Assembly (NCBI RefSeq): GCF_017498565.1
Contig: NZ_CP071794.1
Span: forward strand, 1,302,001-1,366,000
Source: Parasphingorhabdus cellanae
Lineage (GTDB): Bacteria > Pseudomonadota > Alphaproteobacteria > Sphingomonadales > Sphingomonadaceae
Length of the DNA stretch: 64,000 nt
Reading direction: 5' to 3'
Shown piece after piece: positions 55,002 to 64,000 of the stretch (position 1 is the stretch's first letter; each line of letters starts with the position of its first letter). The position numbers and the translations under genes are program-made. Below the pieces are notes generated by a model that was given only the letters and a program-made list of their open reading frames with translations, made no database searches and had not been told where the DNA came from.

Positions 55002-55652
55002 ATGACAGACCCGGTTATCGTTCATGGCTATCGGTTCAGTGTTTATAACCAGATCGTGCGAATGGCGCTTCAGCAAAAAAATGTGACTTATTCGTCTGTT
55101 GAGATTGACCCCTTCGCGGACACGGTGCCGGAAAGCTATCTTGAAATGCACCCCTTTGGACGTGTGCCATCATTGGTACATGGAGATTTTCAAATCTATG
55201 AAACGGCAGCGATAACCCGCTATATTGACCAGGCCTTTGACGGAATGTCTCTGGTTCCGGCGGGCGCCAAACAGGCAGCGCGGATGATGCAGGTCATCTC
55301 GATCATCGATAATTATGGCTATTGGCCAATGGTTCGCCAAGTTGCATCGCAGCGGGTTTTTGCGCCTTTATACGGTCAAGCGTCCGACGAAGCCGAGGTT
55401 GCGAAAGGCTTGCAAGAATCTCGAGTTGTATTGACCACTTTGAACAAAATTGCCCGCGAGGGGCTTGTCCTTAATTGCCAACAGGTCACATTGGCGGATT
55501 GCCATCTCGCGCCAATGGTCGGCTATTTTGTGCAAGTGAGCGAGGGGGAGAAAGAGTTCGAAGAACATCAAGCGCTCAATCGCTGGTGGAGTTGGATATC
55601 ATGCCAGCAGAGTTTTCAGACCACCAGGCCGCCCCTGCCAAGCCAGCATTAA
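55002..55652 (+). CDS. Glutathione S-transferase family protein
   Basis: The 216-residue product has an N-terminal thioredoxin-fold GST domain (YRFSVYNQIVRMALQQKNVTYSSVEI, HPFGRVPSLVHGDFQIYETAAITRYID) and an all-helical C-terminal domain. Ser or Tyr near the N-terminus could activate glutathione. The substrate is unknown. It is convergent with rimO, with 2 bases between stops. Confidence 0.92.
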   Translation: MTDPVIVHGYRFSVYNQIVRMALQQKNVTYSSVEIDPFADTVPESYLEMHPFGRVPSLVHGDFQIYETAAITRYIDQAFDGMSLVPAGAKQAARMMQVISIIDNYGYWPMVRQVASQRVFAPLYGQASDEAEVAKGLQESRVVLTTLNKIAREGLVLNCQQVTLADCHLAPMVGYFVQVSEGEKEFEEHQALNRWWSWISCQQSFQTTRPPLPSQH

Positions 55653-55654
55653 AC

Positions 55655-57022
55655 TCAAACGGTGACCGGCGCTCCGAACAGATCGTGGGCGTCGGCATCT
55701 TCGATCTCGGCATCAATAATATCGCCAACCGCGACGTCCGCGCTGATATTGCGCAGGAACACATTGCCGTCGATCTCTGGCGCATCGGCTTGTGACCGCG
55801 CGGTTGCGCCGATGTCGCCATCTTCGTCCGGTGCGCCAATTTCATCGATGATGACGGGTAGCGTGCGGCCGACCTTGGCTTGCAGTCTCGCGGCGCTGAT
55901 CGCGGCGGTTTTTTCCATCAGGCGCTGATAGCGCTCTTCCTTAACCTCTTCCGGCACCGCGCCGTCTAGCGCATTGGCCGCTGCGCCTTCCACGGGTTCA
56001 AAGCGGAAGCCGCCAACCCGGTCGAGCTGCGCTTCTTCCAGCCAGTCGAGCAGATATTGGAAATCCTCTTCCGTCTCTCCCGGGAAGCCTACGACAAAGG
56101 TGGAGCGGATGGTGAGATCGGGGCAGATATCGCGCCAGTTCTTCACCCGTTGCAGCACTTTCGCTTCATTGGCTGGCCGCTTCATGCGTTTCAGCACATT
56201 GGGCGCGGCATGCTGGAACGGGATGTCGAGATAGGGCGTGATCTTGCCCTCGGCCATCAGCGGGATGACCTTGTCGACATGCGGATAGGGATAGACATAG
56301 TGCAGCCGCGTCCACACGCCGAGTTCGCCGAGCGCCACCGCCAGATCGGTCATATGCGCCCGCACTTCACGGCCCTGCCCGATCGGACCATTCCAGATCT
56401 GCGGCTGATGGCGGATATCGACGCCGTAGGCCGAGGTGTCCTGGCTGATGACCAGCAATTCCTTGGTGCCATTGGCGACGAGCTTTTCCGCTTCACGCAG
56501 GATCGCATCGGGTCGCCGTGACACAAGATCGCCGCGCAAGGACGGGATGATACAGAAGGAACAGCGATGGTTGCAGCCTTCGGAAATCTTCAAATAGCTA
56601 TAATGGCGCGGTGTCAGTTTCAGGCCGGCATCGGGGACCAGGTCCACAAAAGCCCCGCGCGCCGCCGGGGCCGCCGCATGGACCGCCGTGACGACATCTT
56701 CATATTGATGCGCGCCGGTGACGGCCAAGACTTCGGGGAAACGTTCCATGATCGTGTCGGCTTCATTGCCCATGCAGCCGGTGACGATCACGCGGCCATT
56801 TTCCGCCATTGCCTCGCCAATAGCTTCGAGCGACTCTTCCTTCGCACTGTCGAGAAACCCGCAGGTATTGACCAGCACGACATCCGCGCCGGAATAGTCT
56901 GGCGACATCTGATAACCGTCAGAGCGAAGCTGCGTCAAAATGCGTTCACTGTCGACCAGCGCCTTGGGACAGCCAAGGGACACCATGCCGACTTTGGGCG
57001 GAGAAGGGATTGCGGTAGCCAT
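55655..57022 (-). CDS. rimO: Ribosomal protein S12 methylthiotransferase RimO
   Basis: From ATG 57022, preceded by GAGGG, the product is 455 residues. It is a radical SAM enzyme that methylthiolates Asp of ribosomal protein S12. The N-terminal MTTase domain ([30 protein letters not shown]) has the first cluster Cys. The radical SAM CxxxCxxC is CNHRCSFC in a context ending [12 protein letters not shown], and a TRAM domain closes the protein. An upstream ATG adds only 13 residues. Confidence 0.96.
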   Translation of the reverse strand: MATAIPSPPKVGMVSLGCPKALVDSERILTQLRSDGYQMSPDYSGADVVLVNTCGFLDSAKEESLEAIGEAMAENGRVIVTGCMGNEADTIMERFPEVLAVTGAHQYEDVVTAVHAAAPAARGAFVDLVPDAGLKLTPRHYSYLKISEGCNHRCSFCIIPSLRGDLVSRRPDAILREAEKLVANGTKELLVISQDTSAYGVDIRHQPQIWNGPIGQGREVRAHMTDLAVALGELGVWTRLHYVYPYPHVDKVIPLMAEGKITPYLDIPFQHAAPNVLKRMKRPANEAKVLQRVKNWRDICPDLTIRSTFVVGFPGETEEDFQYLLDWLEEAQLDRVGGFRFEPVEGAAANALDGAVPEEVKEERYQRLMEKTAAISAARLQAKVGRTLPVIIDEIGAPDEDGDIGATARSQADAPEIDGNVFLRNISADVAVGDIIDAEIEDADAHDLFGAPVTV

Positions 57023-57089
57023 ATTCCCTCGCCGCATAGTCGCATTGTGCCCGCTTGTCATCGATAATGTCTGCTTCTATTTCAGCCTT

Positions 57090-57590
57090 ATGATCATCAA
57101 CATCACCAAAGGTTCGGACCAGGACTGGATAAAGATTAAGCGGCAGGATGGTTCGGTAGAGCAAACCACTTTTCCCAAAAAGGGAACTATTCCGCATGAT
57201 GCCGTCCATTACCATGTCGAGCAGGTCTTGGCGATGCGTCAGGGTTTCTGGGGAATGGTGGCTGATGGCACCCGTCCTGAAGACATCCAGCATATCGCCA
57301 AAGAGGCCGGCCATGCCAGTTCCACTCGCGCCGCAACGCCCAAGGCGCAGATCATAGAGCTGTTGCAGGCAGAACGGCTGGTCGAATGTTTTGAAGCCGA
57401 TATGTGGAGCGAGTCCAGTGATAATCAGACGTTGCGAGACGTCTTTAACGCGGCCTGCCAGTCATCTTATATCGACCCGCCAGCGCTGTCCGATGACCAA
57501 ATAAACACCATCCGCTCTTCGATCAGCGCTTTTGCAAAGCAGTGGATGGCCGCCGAAATCGGGGAAACTTTCCAACTCCACTGGAAATGA
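57090..57590 (+). CDS. Hypothetical protein
   Basis: From ATG 57090 the product is 166 residues (MIINITKGSDQDWIKIKRQDGS). Upstream codons overlap rimO and are shadow. It is soluble, with segments VHYHVEQVLAMRQGFWGMVADGTRPEDI and DDQINTIRSSISAFAKQWMA that suggest a small alpha/beta protein. I recognise no named family. It lies just upstream of the DUF1761 gene on the same strand. Confidence 0.7.
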   Translation: MIINITKGSDQDWIKIKRQDGSVEQTTFPKKGTIPHDAVHYHVEQVLAMRQGFWGMVADGTRPEDIQHIAKEAGHASSTRAATPKAQIIELLQAERLVECFEADMWSESSDNQTLRDVFNAACQSSYIDPPALSDDQINTIRSSISAFAKQWMAAEIGETFQLHWK

Positions 57591-57627
57591 TGTATGTCGA
57601 TGTAACTAGCAATTTTCTGGGAGGGAA

Positions 57628-58038
57628 ATGATGAATTTATTGGAGGTAAACTGGCTCGCCATCATTTTGGCGGCGGCCTGCGGATTTCTGGTCGGCGGTA
57701 TCTGGTACGGCCCGATCATGGGCAAGAAATGGATGGGCGCTGTCGGCCTGACGGAAGAAGAGATACAGGGCGGCAATATGGGCCTGATCTATGGTGGGGC
57801 CTTTGCGTTCAGCCTTGTCGCCTCCGCCATGCTCGCGCATATGTTTTTCCGGCTGGGCCAGCCGCCGTTTCATGTCAAGATGATGATGTCCACGGGCATT
57901 GCGCTGGGCTTCATCATTCCCGCTATCGGGACCAATTATCTCTTCTCGCAAAAAGGCAAAGCGCTGTTTTTCATTGATGCGGGATATTGGCTGCTATTCT
58001 ATGCTGCGATGGGCGCTGTGCATGCCTTGCTGAGCTAG
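57628..58038 (+). CDS. DUF1761 membrane protein
   Basis: The 136-residue product has four hydrophobic segments and the DUF1761 opening (NWLAIILAAACGFLVGGIWYGP, then GKKWMGAVGLTEEEI). Function is unknown. GGGAGG precedes the ATG. It may be co-transcribed with the gene ending 37 bases upstream and is convergent with the dioxygenase gene (4 bases). Confidence 0.9.
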   Translation: MMNLLEVNWLAIILAAACGFLVGGIWYGPIMGKKWMGAVGLTEEEIQGGNMGLIYGGAFAFSLVASAMLAHMFFRLGQPPFHVKMMMSTGIALGFIIPAIGTNYLFSQKGKALFFIDAGYWLLFYAAMGAVHALLS

Positions 58039-58042
58039 GTTC

Positions 58043-58939
58043 TCAAACCTTTTCACTGGAGCGGCGACTGACGCTTTTGTAAAGATCGTCACCGTCGCTC
58101 CAGTCGGTTACTTTGCCGGAGAAGAGATGCTGCGGCGGGACGACTTCAGGTCCGTCGCCCGGCCCTGTCGGTGGTGTATAGTAACCGAGCGCATAGCTGC
58201 CCATGCAATAGCCGAGCAAATCGCGCAGCGCCGGATCGAAATCCTTGGCAATATGCGGCGGGCAGGACAGATACTGGTTCTCCTCTTGCCGCAACCAGCC
58301 CAGCGCATAGGTAATGTTCAATCCCATCCGGTCATGATCGGCCTGATTGGCCCCGCCGCTGTGAATGACCGACCCAGAATAGACGAGGACGGACCCCGCT
58401 TTCATTTCGGCATATTGGATTTCATCTGGCTTGGCTTCGCGCCCTGCTTCCCAGTTGTTCGAATCGGGCACGACCTGCGTCGCGCCATTTTCCTGCGTGA
58501 AATCGGTCACTGCCCAGATCGTGTTAAATTGCGGCTCAATACTGTCCTGCAGAAAGCCGCCCCAGGCCAGCCGGTCGCGGTGAAGCGGTTGCTTGACCTG
58601 TCCCGGCTGGATACGGATCAACTGCGTCAGGTGCAGTTGCACCCGCTCGCAAAAAGGTTTCAGAAAGGCGTTGGCACCACCCAAAATCAGGTCATCCATG
58701 ACCAGAGCGCGGCACGCCGCGGACCGCGCGACCAGCGCGCCAGTACGCGTCGTCTTGCGTCCGGTGAAATCATCCCGGCCGGGCTCGGTCGCCTCGACAT
58801 AGGGCATGATTTCCGCGCGCAGCCGATCCAGCGCCGCAGCGTCAAGCACATTTTCGACGATCGCGGCCCCGTCGGTTTTCAGGACTTCGGCCAGCTGATC
58901 GGGGCTGCTGCTCGCCGACAGACGTTGCAACTGTGCCAT
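58043..58939 (-). CDS. Phytanoyl-CoA dioxygenase (PhyH) family protein
   Basis: From ATG 58939, preceded by GGAGAAGG, the product is 298 residues. It is a non-haem Fe(II)/2-oxoglutarate oxygenase with HRD in KQPLHRDRLAWGG (first His-x-Asp), a distal His in VIHSGGANQADHDRMGLN, and an Arg nearby for 2-oxoglutarate. The substrate is unknown. It stands alone. Confidence 0.92.
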   Translation of the reverse strand: MAQLQRLSASSSPDQLAEVLKTDGAAIVENVLDAAALDRLRAEIMPYVEATEPGRDDFTGRKTTRTGALVARSAACRALVMDDLILGGANAFLKPFCERVQLHLTQLIRIQPGQVKQPLHRDRLAWGGFLQDSIEPQFNTIWAVTDFTQENGATQVVPDSNNWEAGREAKPDEIQYAEMKAGSVLVYSGSVIHSGGANQADHDRMGLNITYALGWLRQEENQYLSCPPHIAKDFDPALRDLLGYCMGSYALGYYTPPTGPGDGPEVVPPQHLFSGKVTDWSDGDDLYKSVSRRSSEKV

Positions 58940-59036
58940 AATCCTTCTCCTTTTTTTGGAAAAGAATATACAGCTCACCGGTTCGGTGCAACCCGGCGAG
59001 CATGCCCGCCGCTAGCAGTCTAAAACGCAGGGAAAA

Positions 59037-59513
59037 TCAGTCACGCGTGTCGTGAGAAATTCCCTCTTGCGCGCTTTCCAATTCGGCTTCCAGGCGGTCA
59101 GCATAAATATCGCCCAGACGCTCTTCGCATTTGGTCACAAATTCGTCCTCGGCGACCGGGAACATATCTTCCTCTTCTTCCTCGATATGATGTTCATATT
59201 CGTGGCGAAGAACCTTGAATTTCTGTAGCCAGCCTGGGGACGACATTTCGATATCGTCCAGCTCCGCCATCAGGTCGTCCAGTTCCTTATGCTCGGCGAC
59301 CGAATGCCGGCCGTCTTCCTGCAACTCGGGACGCGCCAGCATTTCAGCATAGAGCGACTGTTCCTCGGCATTGGCGTGCGCTGTTACCTCTTCTTTGAAT
59401 TGGGTATAAAGTGATCGCCGGTCGGGACTGTCACCCTCTGTCTGGGAAATCTGTTCCAGCAGTTCGCGATGCTTGTCGTGATCGTCTTTGAGCAGTTTGA
59501 ATATCTTCGCCAT
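59037..59513 (-). CDS. Hemerythrin HHE domain protein
   Basis: The 158-residue four-helix protein has the di-iron ligands typical of the family: DDHDKHRELL, EVTAHANAEEQSLYAEML, VAEHKELDDLMAEL and RHEYEHHIEEEEEDMFP. It probably senses or stores oxygen or handles iron. AAGGAGACC precedes the ATG. It is monocistronic beside the hydrolase. Confidence 0.93.
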   Translation of the reverse strand: MAKIFKLLKDDHDKHRELLEQISQTEGDSPDRRSLYTQFKEEVTAHANAEEQSLYAEMLARPELQEDGRHSVAEHKELDDLMAELDDIEMSSPGWLQKFKVLRHEYEHHIEEEEEDMFPVAEDEFVTKCEERLGDIYADRLEAELESAQEGISHDTRD

Positions 59514-59578
59514 GATGTTTGGTCTCCTTTTGCTTCACACAACCCGCGCGCAATCGAAAGGTTCCACCAACATCCAGT

Positions 59579-60307
59579 CTATTTCATGTTTCCCGCCAAT
59601 GTATCGGCAATGATCCGCCAGACCTTGGGGTTGAAGCCAAGGCCGAGATGCCCGCCGTCCACGCGAATATTGCGCGCCTGTGGGTTATAGATATCCTTGG
59701 CGATATCTGGTCCGACAATCCCGTCGCGGTTGGAATAGAGCACCGTGAGCGGCTGGCTGAAACCAAGGCTGTTGCGCGCGTGAACCTCTTCTTCAAACCG
59801 GTCGAGATTGATCTGCGCCGATTTGGCATAGCGTTGGCCGGGCGTCGTATATTTCGGACCACCAATAATCGGCGTGCCCATGGTAATCACCTCACGGACC
59901 ATATCGGGTGACAGCCGCGCGACTTCGCGGGCGATAATGCCGCCCAGTGACCATCCGATCAAGGTCAGCGGTTGCCGATCATTGGCATCATATTGATCTT
60001 TTGCAACGGCAGTAAACCGTTCGATATCGCGATCTACAGAGCCTTGATTCCGGCCCAGGCCCCAATCAAAAACATCGTAGTTGAGGCGGCTCAGAAAGCC
60101 TTTTAGCGGGTTCATCGACAATTCGCTGCCGCCATAGCCGGGAATCAGGAAAATCGGCCGGCCGTCTCCTTTGGGGGCCGTGACAAGGCGCGGCCATTGC
60201 AGACCAAAACCGATAAAGTCCAGCGGCAGGGCCAGCTCGCTAAATTGGGCCAACCGGTTCGGTGGACGCAGGCCGCTTGGCATCGGTATCACATTGGCAT
60301 TGGTCAT
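59579..60307 (-). CDS. Alpha/beta hydrolase
   Basis: The 242-residue hydrolase has the oxyanion-region IFLIPGYGGSELSM, nucleophile elbow GWSLGG (Ser about 122), acid candidate Asp in YSNRDGIVGPD and His in RVDGGHLGLGFNP. The lipase-like PGQRYAK insertion resembles sphingomonad esterases. No signal peptide is present, so it is cytoplasmic. The substrate is unknown. Confidence 0.9.
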   Translation of the reverse strand: MTNANVIPMPSGLRPPNRLAQFSELALPLDFIGFGLQWPRLVTAPKGDGRPIFLIPGYGGSELSMNPLKGFLSRLNYDVFDWGLGRNQGSVDRDIERFTAVAKDQYDANDRQPLTLIGWSLGGIIAREVARLSPDMVREVITMGTPIIGGPKYTTPGQRYAKSAQINLDRFEEEVHARNSLGFSQPLTVLYSNRDGIVGPDIAKDIYNPQARNIRVDGGHLGLGFNPKVWRIIADTLAGNMK

Positions 60308-60382
60308 CGGGCTTCTCCTGCAGAAAAACTGCTTTCAAGACGCCGTTATAAACTTTTTGTTCGCAGGTGCAACATTTGCTGC

Positions 60383-61450
60383 CTAATCAGCGTCAGCGTC
60401 AGCGCCTTCTTTATCAGCGCCATTGCCGGGCATGATTTCAACAATGATATCGCCCGCTTCCAGCTCTGACGCCTCGTCTTCCCAAAAGCCGTACATGTTA
60501 TTGTCACGATAGATACGAACGCCCAATCCTTCTTTGACGATATCTTTCATCGCCATTCCAACCTCGTCTTCCTCGACCGGGCGTTGGACCAGCTTCACGC
60601 GGCCAGTGGCAGAGGCCAAATCGCTGAGATAGTCAGATATCTTGGCGCCCTCACAGCTACCCGCGAGCAGCAATCCTGCAAAACTGACCGGGTTGATCAC
60701 GGTCGTCGCGCCCGCTTGCCGTGCGAGCATTTCATTATCCGACGCGCGCACCGATACGCTGATCGGCAGATGATAGGCAAGGTGGCGGGCGGTCAACACG
60801 ATCAGGATGCTGGTATCATCGCGGCCTGCCGACACGATCATTGATCGCGCCCGCGAAATCTTGACGTTCATTAACGTCACATCACGTGTCGCGTCGCCAT
60901 TAATGACTGCACAGCCCAGCTTTTCCGCCTGCGCCAGTGCGTCGTCAAACGGGTCAACAACGACGATTTCTTCGGGATTTGTACCCCGTGCGATCAATTC
61001 CTGCACCGCTTCCTTGCCGCTGGTCCCGAAACCGGCGATCACAATATGGTCGTGCAGATTATTCTGGATGATTTTCATACGCCAATTGTCCCAGGTTCTT
61101 TTGAATACAAAATTATAGGCTGTGCCAAGAAATATAAGCACAACGAAGATGCGAATGGGAGTCACGAGCAAAGCATCGAACATCCGCGCACGTTCGGTTA
61201 CCGGGGCGATGTCGCCATATCCGGTGGTAGTGATCGAAATCATCGTGAAATAGATCACATCCAGAAAGCTGACATCCCCGTCATAGCTGTCCTGCAGACC
61301 ATTGCGATCGAACCAGTGCACGGCAACAGCCGCGGCGATCAGGCCAAAGACAAACAGCACCCGCCATGCAATATCCACCCAGACGGGCATGCTCGATTGC
61401 CGCCGCAGCGTCAGATAATCGGAAATATTGCGGGAATAGCGCCTGGACAT
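60383..61450 (-). CDS. Potassium channel with TrkA-N (RCK) domain
   Basis: The 355-residue product has two membrane segments with the selectivity filter TTTGYGDIAPV between them, followed by a cytoplasmic Rossmann TrkA-N domain (HIVIAGFGTSGKEAVQEL) and a C-terminal TrkA-C-like part. This is the classic two-TM RCK channel layout. It lies 7 bases after the LysM lipoprotein gene on the same strand and is probably co-transcribed with it. Confidence 0.94.
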   Translation of the reverse strand: MSRRYSRNISDYLTLRRQSSMPVWVDIAWRVLFVFGLIAAAVAVHWFDRNGLQDSYDGDVSFLDVIYFTMISITTTGYGDIAPVTERARMFDALLVTPIRIFVVLIFLGTAYNFVFKRTWDNWRMKIIQNNLHDHIVIAGFGTSGKEAVQELIARGTNPEEIVVVDPFDDALAQAEKLGCAVINGDATRDVTLMNVKISRARSMIVSAGRDDTSILIVLTARHLAYHLPISVSVRASDNEMLARQAGATTVINPVSFAGLLLAGSCEGAKISDYLSDLASATGRVKLVQRPVEEDEVGMAMKDIVKEGLGVRIYRDNNMYGFWEDEASELEAGDIIVEIMPGNGADKEGADADAD

Positions 61451-61457
61451 AAAAGAA

Positions 61458-62531
61458 TCAGGTCCGCTTCGGCAGATGGGAGACGGGGTTTACCGGTTTT
61501 CGATCTTTACGAATTTCAAAATGCAATTGCGGTTCCTGTACATAGCCGCTGTCTCCAGCCAGGCCGATGATATCACCAGCCTTGATCTTTTGTCCACGCG
61601 TAACATTGAGTTTGTCCGCATGACCGTAAGCGGTGACCCAGCCATCACCGTGATTGAGCAGGATCAAACCGCCAAAAACATCGATTTCATCGCCGCTATA
61701 GGCCACCACGCCATCGGCAGCGGCGCGAATGGGCGTGCCCTTGGCGACGGCGATATTCAGCCCGTCGTTGACTTTACCGCCACCCTTGCTGCCAAAACGA
61801 GAGAGCAGCTTGCCATCCACCGGCCAATTAAAGCGGCTAGACGATCCGGTCGGTGCGGCAATCGCGGCCGGTTTTTTCACCGGCGCAATGGCTTTGCGCC
61901 AATCAGAGGGTTCTTCAGCGGCGGAAGCCTCTGCGAGCGCTGGCTGACTGCCGGTAACAATGTCGTCGATATCCAGATCAAAAGCCGCCGCGCGCTGCTC
62001 GATGCTCATTTGCTGCGGATCTACCGGTGTCGCCGATGGCAATAGTAATTTCTCTCCGACCCGCAAGACAAACGGTTCTTCCAGCTCGTTCAGCGCGACC
62101 ACATCTCGCCACGGCACACCATAAGCGCGCGCAATCGCGATGCCGGTTTCTCCGTCATTGACCCAATGATAGCGGCCACCGGTGATGGTCAGCTGTTGCC
62201 CCGGCTGAATCACATAGGGTGCCATCAGGCCATTGGTGGTGGCAATGATTTGAGCGCTGGCCCCGGTTTCATTGGCAATAGCGCGCAGCGTGTCGCCCGG
62301 TTTCACGGTATAAATGCTGTCACCAATCACCATGGCATTGGGTGTGACCCGCTGGGCCGTCCAGGTTGGCGGCGGCGCGTCCGCCGGGCTTTTTCCAAAT
62401 ATGGAAGCATCGGTTTCCAGCATCGGTGCCGGAGGCTCCGCCGCTGCATTTTGCGGCAAGCCATAATCACGGCCGGCCGGAATGCAGGCCGATACAGTGA
62501 ATAGCAGACAACAAATGATAAAGTTACGCAT
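61458..62531 (-). CDS. LysM / degenerate LytM (NlpD-like) lipoprotein
   Basis: The 357-residue lipoprotein (FIICCLLFTVSACIPAG, lipobox VSAC) has two LysM repeats (YTVKPGDTLRAIANETGA, and around 122-165) and a C-terminal M23/LytM domain. In that domain the first zinc motif reads NDGLN where HxGxD is usual, while YGHAD and LHFEI remain, so it is probably catalytically dead and acts as an activator of amidases like NlpD. It lies upstream of the potassium-channel gene and close to surE, as in other Proteobacteria. Confidence 0.9.
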   Translation of the reverse strand: MRNFIICCLLFTVSACIPAGRDYGLPQNAAAEPPAPMLETDASIFGKSPADAPPPTWTAQRVTPNAMVIGDSIYTVKPGDTLRAIANETGASAQIIATTNGLMAPYVIQPGQQLTITGGRYHWVNDGETGIAIARAYGVPWRDVVALNELEEPFVLRVGEKLLLPSATPVDPQQMSIEQRAAAFDLDIDDIVTGSQPALAEASAAEEPSDWRKAIAPVKKPAAIAAPTGSSSRFNWPVDGKLLSRFGSKGGGKVNDGLNIAVAKGTPIRAAADGVVAYSGDEIDVFGGLILLNHGDGWVTAYGHADKLNVTRGQKIKAGDIIGLAGDSGYVQEPQLHFEIRKDRKPVNPVSHLPKRT

Positions 62532-62771
62532 AGAACGCCCCGTTCACTCACCCTTACCCCTATAAGAGCATCGCTTGTCTAGCATCAAATCGGTTCGTTG
62601 CCAGCCCCCGCTTAGCGGTCCGGTATGGAAAGCGTTGTGTTTGGTTTGTGCCTGAGTGAAGAGGCTAAGCAGCGAAGGAGATGTCAGCGGGTTATGTAGC
62701 AGCGTTGGCTTTGGGTGCAAAAAGGGAGATTAGAGATTGCTCGAACTAAGGCGGTCACATACTGAATTAGA

Positions 62772-63218
62772 ATGAAAACTGGACCAGATAATATTGATTT
62801 TAATGTGAACAAGAACCGGCGCATGTTCGTGTGTGCCTTCACCTTGATGGCTGCGATAGTCAGCGCTTACTGTGTTGGAGTTATTCTTGGGCTCTGGGAT
62901 AACGAGAATATCGACTTGGATAAATTCGAAGGCGCAAAATTAATAGCTGTCACGATATTTTTAATATTGGGTTCAAGCTATTTAGCATTGAAATGCAAAG
63001 AGTTTTTTAAGAGTGAACGGGTATTTCGAATATCGGAAGAATACGTGGAACTGGCAGATCGCAATCAAATCCAAATCTCCAACATAAAGTCCATTAAACA
63101 TGTGAATTTCCCCATTCATGACGATGTTATCGTGTGTCACGATGGGACCGAGTTCCGATTAAAAACATATTTGACTGATGTCACTCCAGCTCAATTGCAC
63201 GAATTAATCTTCAAATAA
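62772..63218 (+). CDS. Two-TM hypothetical protein with PH-like tail
   Basis: The 148-residue product has two membrane segments (FVCAFTLMAAIVSAYCVGVILG, LIAVTIFLILGSSYLALKC) and a beta-rich C-terminal part (RVFRISEEYVELADRNQIQISNIKSI) resembling bacterial PH-like membrane proteins. It is AT-richer than the flanks and stands alone. Function is unknown. Confidence 0.65.
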   Translation: MKTGPDNIDFNVNKNRRMFVCAFTLMAAIVSAYCVGVILGLWDNENIDLDKFEGAKLIAVTIFLILGSSYLALKCKEFFKSERVFRISEEYVELADRNQIQISNIKSIKHVNFPIHDDVIVCHDGTEFRLKTYLTDVTPAQLHELIFK

Positions 63219-63346
63219 TATGGATAATCAGCTCCTAATGTCCGCTTGCGGGATATTATAGTCACAAACGCCCGCTTGCAGGACCACCCTTCTGCAGGAA
63301 AGAAGCCCTGTCTGGGTCATTCTTTCACCGCAGAAGATACGCCCGC

Positions 63347-64000
63347 CTATGTTTCGTAAAGCTTGTGCAACCTATCCATCGATTCATAGTGCGTGAGATC
63401 CAGATGCAGCGGCGTGATCGACACGTAACCGTCGGCAATCGCTTCGAGGTCGGTGCTGTGCGCAGGCGTTTCGACCATTGGTCCAAGGTTCAGCCAATGA
63501 TATTCGAAGCCGCGCGGGTCGCGATTGCTGATAAATTGCATGCGGCCATAGTCGCGGATACCCTGCGATACCACGCGGATGCCTTTGACTTCACTCGCGG
63601 GCAAGGCCGGAAAGTTGATATTGACCAAGGTCCGGTGATCCATGCTTTGCTTGATGAGCGGACGCAGCACCCTTTCCCCCCATTGCAAAGCCGCCTCAAA
63701 GGGCACGTCATCACCCATTTCGCCGCGCGCATAGGCCTGGCTGATCGCAATGGACGGAATACCGGCCAGCGCGCCTTCCATCGCGGCCGACGCTGTCCCC
63801 GAATAGGTCACGTCTTCACCAAGGTTCGCCCCGCGATTGACGCCAGAAAGGATCAAGTCGGGCAGGCCGTCTTTCATGATTTTAGCGACTGCCATCATCA
63901 CGCTGTCGGTCGGCGTGCCATCGACCGAATATTGTTGATCGCCGCGCTTGCGGACGCGCAAGGGGCGGGTAATTGTTAACGAATGACCAGCGCCCGAATT
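63347..64000 (-). CDS. surE: 5'/3'-nucleotidase SurE, N-terminus cut by window edge
   Basis: The frame is open through the window end (GHSLTITRPLRVRKRGDQQ), so the visible part is the C-terminal part of the gene. It shows the SurE core PDLILSGVNRGANLGEDVTYSGTASAAMEGALAG and the later YVSITPLHLDLTHYESM. The N-terminal DD metal motif lies outside. SurE dephosphorylates nucleoside monophosphates in stationary phase. Confidence 0.95.
   Translation of the reverse strand, partial: NSGAGHSLTITRPLRVRKRGDQQYSVDGTPTDSVMMAVAKIMKDGLPDLILSGVNRGANLGEDVTYSGTASAAMEGALAGIPSIAISQAYARGEMGDDVPFEAALQWGERVLRPLIKQSMDHRTLVNINFPALPASEVKGIRVVSQGIRDYGRMQFISNRDPRGFEYHWLNLGPMVETPAHSTDLEAIADGYVSITPLHLDLTHYESMDRLHKLYET

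Noticed and set aside
58127..59023. 298-codon open frame antisense to the PhyH gene
   Set aside because: Shadow of the dioxygenase, which has all metal-binding residues.
1..64000. CRISPR array
   Set aside because: No regularly spaced repeats of 24-40 bases were found; the only tandem arrays are short-period ones at 45.8 kb.

Overview
The window looks like chromosome of a sphingomonad (Alphaproteobacteria, Sphingomonadales; something like Sphingorhabdus, Parasphingorhabdus or Sphingopyxis). This rests on a PEPxxWA-CTERM protein, a DUF5818 protein, a SciP/DUF1153 cell-cycle regulator, the 1560-residue NAD-glutamate dehydrogenase, and the inverted repeat built on CTTCGACAGGCTCAG. The taxon is inferred from gene content; no rRNA is present.

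Region 1 (1-11.1 kb) is a type I secretion locus on the minus strand. An ABC exporter with a dead C39-like domain and an HlyD adaptor form one unit. A second unit carries a small membrane-anchored protein and a 1866-residue RTX protein with a zinc-protease-like motif. Related palindromes lie upstream of both units.

Region 2 (11.1-27.6 kb) is an accessory and defence island, mostly AT-richer than its surroundings. In order it holds: a large folded leader-like RNA before a DUF5818 gene; a short tyrosine recombinase; a three-gene TIR / unknown / TPR-SLOG-cyclase-like operon; a Crp-family regulator divergent from an animal-type haem peroxidase and a lipoprotein, with a CRP-like palindrome between them; an anti-phage dCTP-deaminase-like gene followed by an overlapping 55-residue ORF; an XRE/ImmA pair with strong operators, a DUF2188 gene and an unknown gene; and a DUF3489-DUF2924-serine recombinase element. 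Two same-orientation sequences resembling the 3' end of an elongator tRNA-Met gene (about 22.24 and 24.65 kb) bracket the ImmA/XRE/DUF2188 module, which suggests stepwise integration. An intact tRNA-Thr(CGU) marks the return to core chromosome.

Region 3 (27.7-64 kb) is mainly housekeeping: a PAS-like protein, NAD-glutamate dehydrogenase, DUF445, an RND efflux pair, a GlsB-like protein, SciP, MnmA, a serine hydrolase, PhzF and PdxH, PolA, a diguanylate cyclase, a LysR regulator, MAPEG, DUF1993, a PEP-CTERM protein, a GST, RimO, DUF1761, a phytanoyl-CoA dioxygenase, a hemerythrin, an alpha/beta hydrolase, a TrkA-N potassium channel, a LysM/degenerate-LytM lipoprotein and the C-terminal part of SurE. 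An AT-rich orphan gene (46.8-47.9 kb) and short tandem repeats (45.8 kb) interrupt this core.
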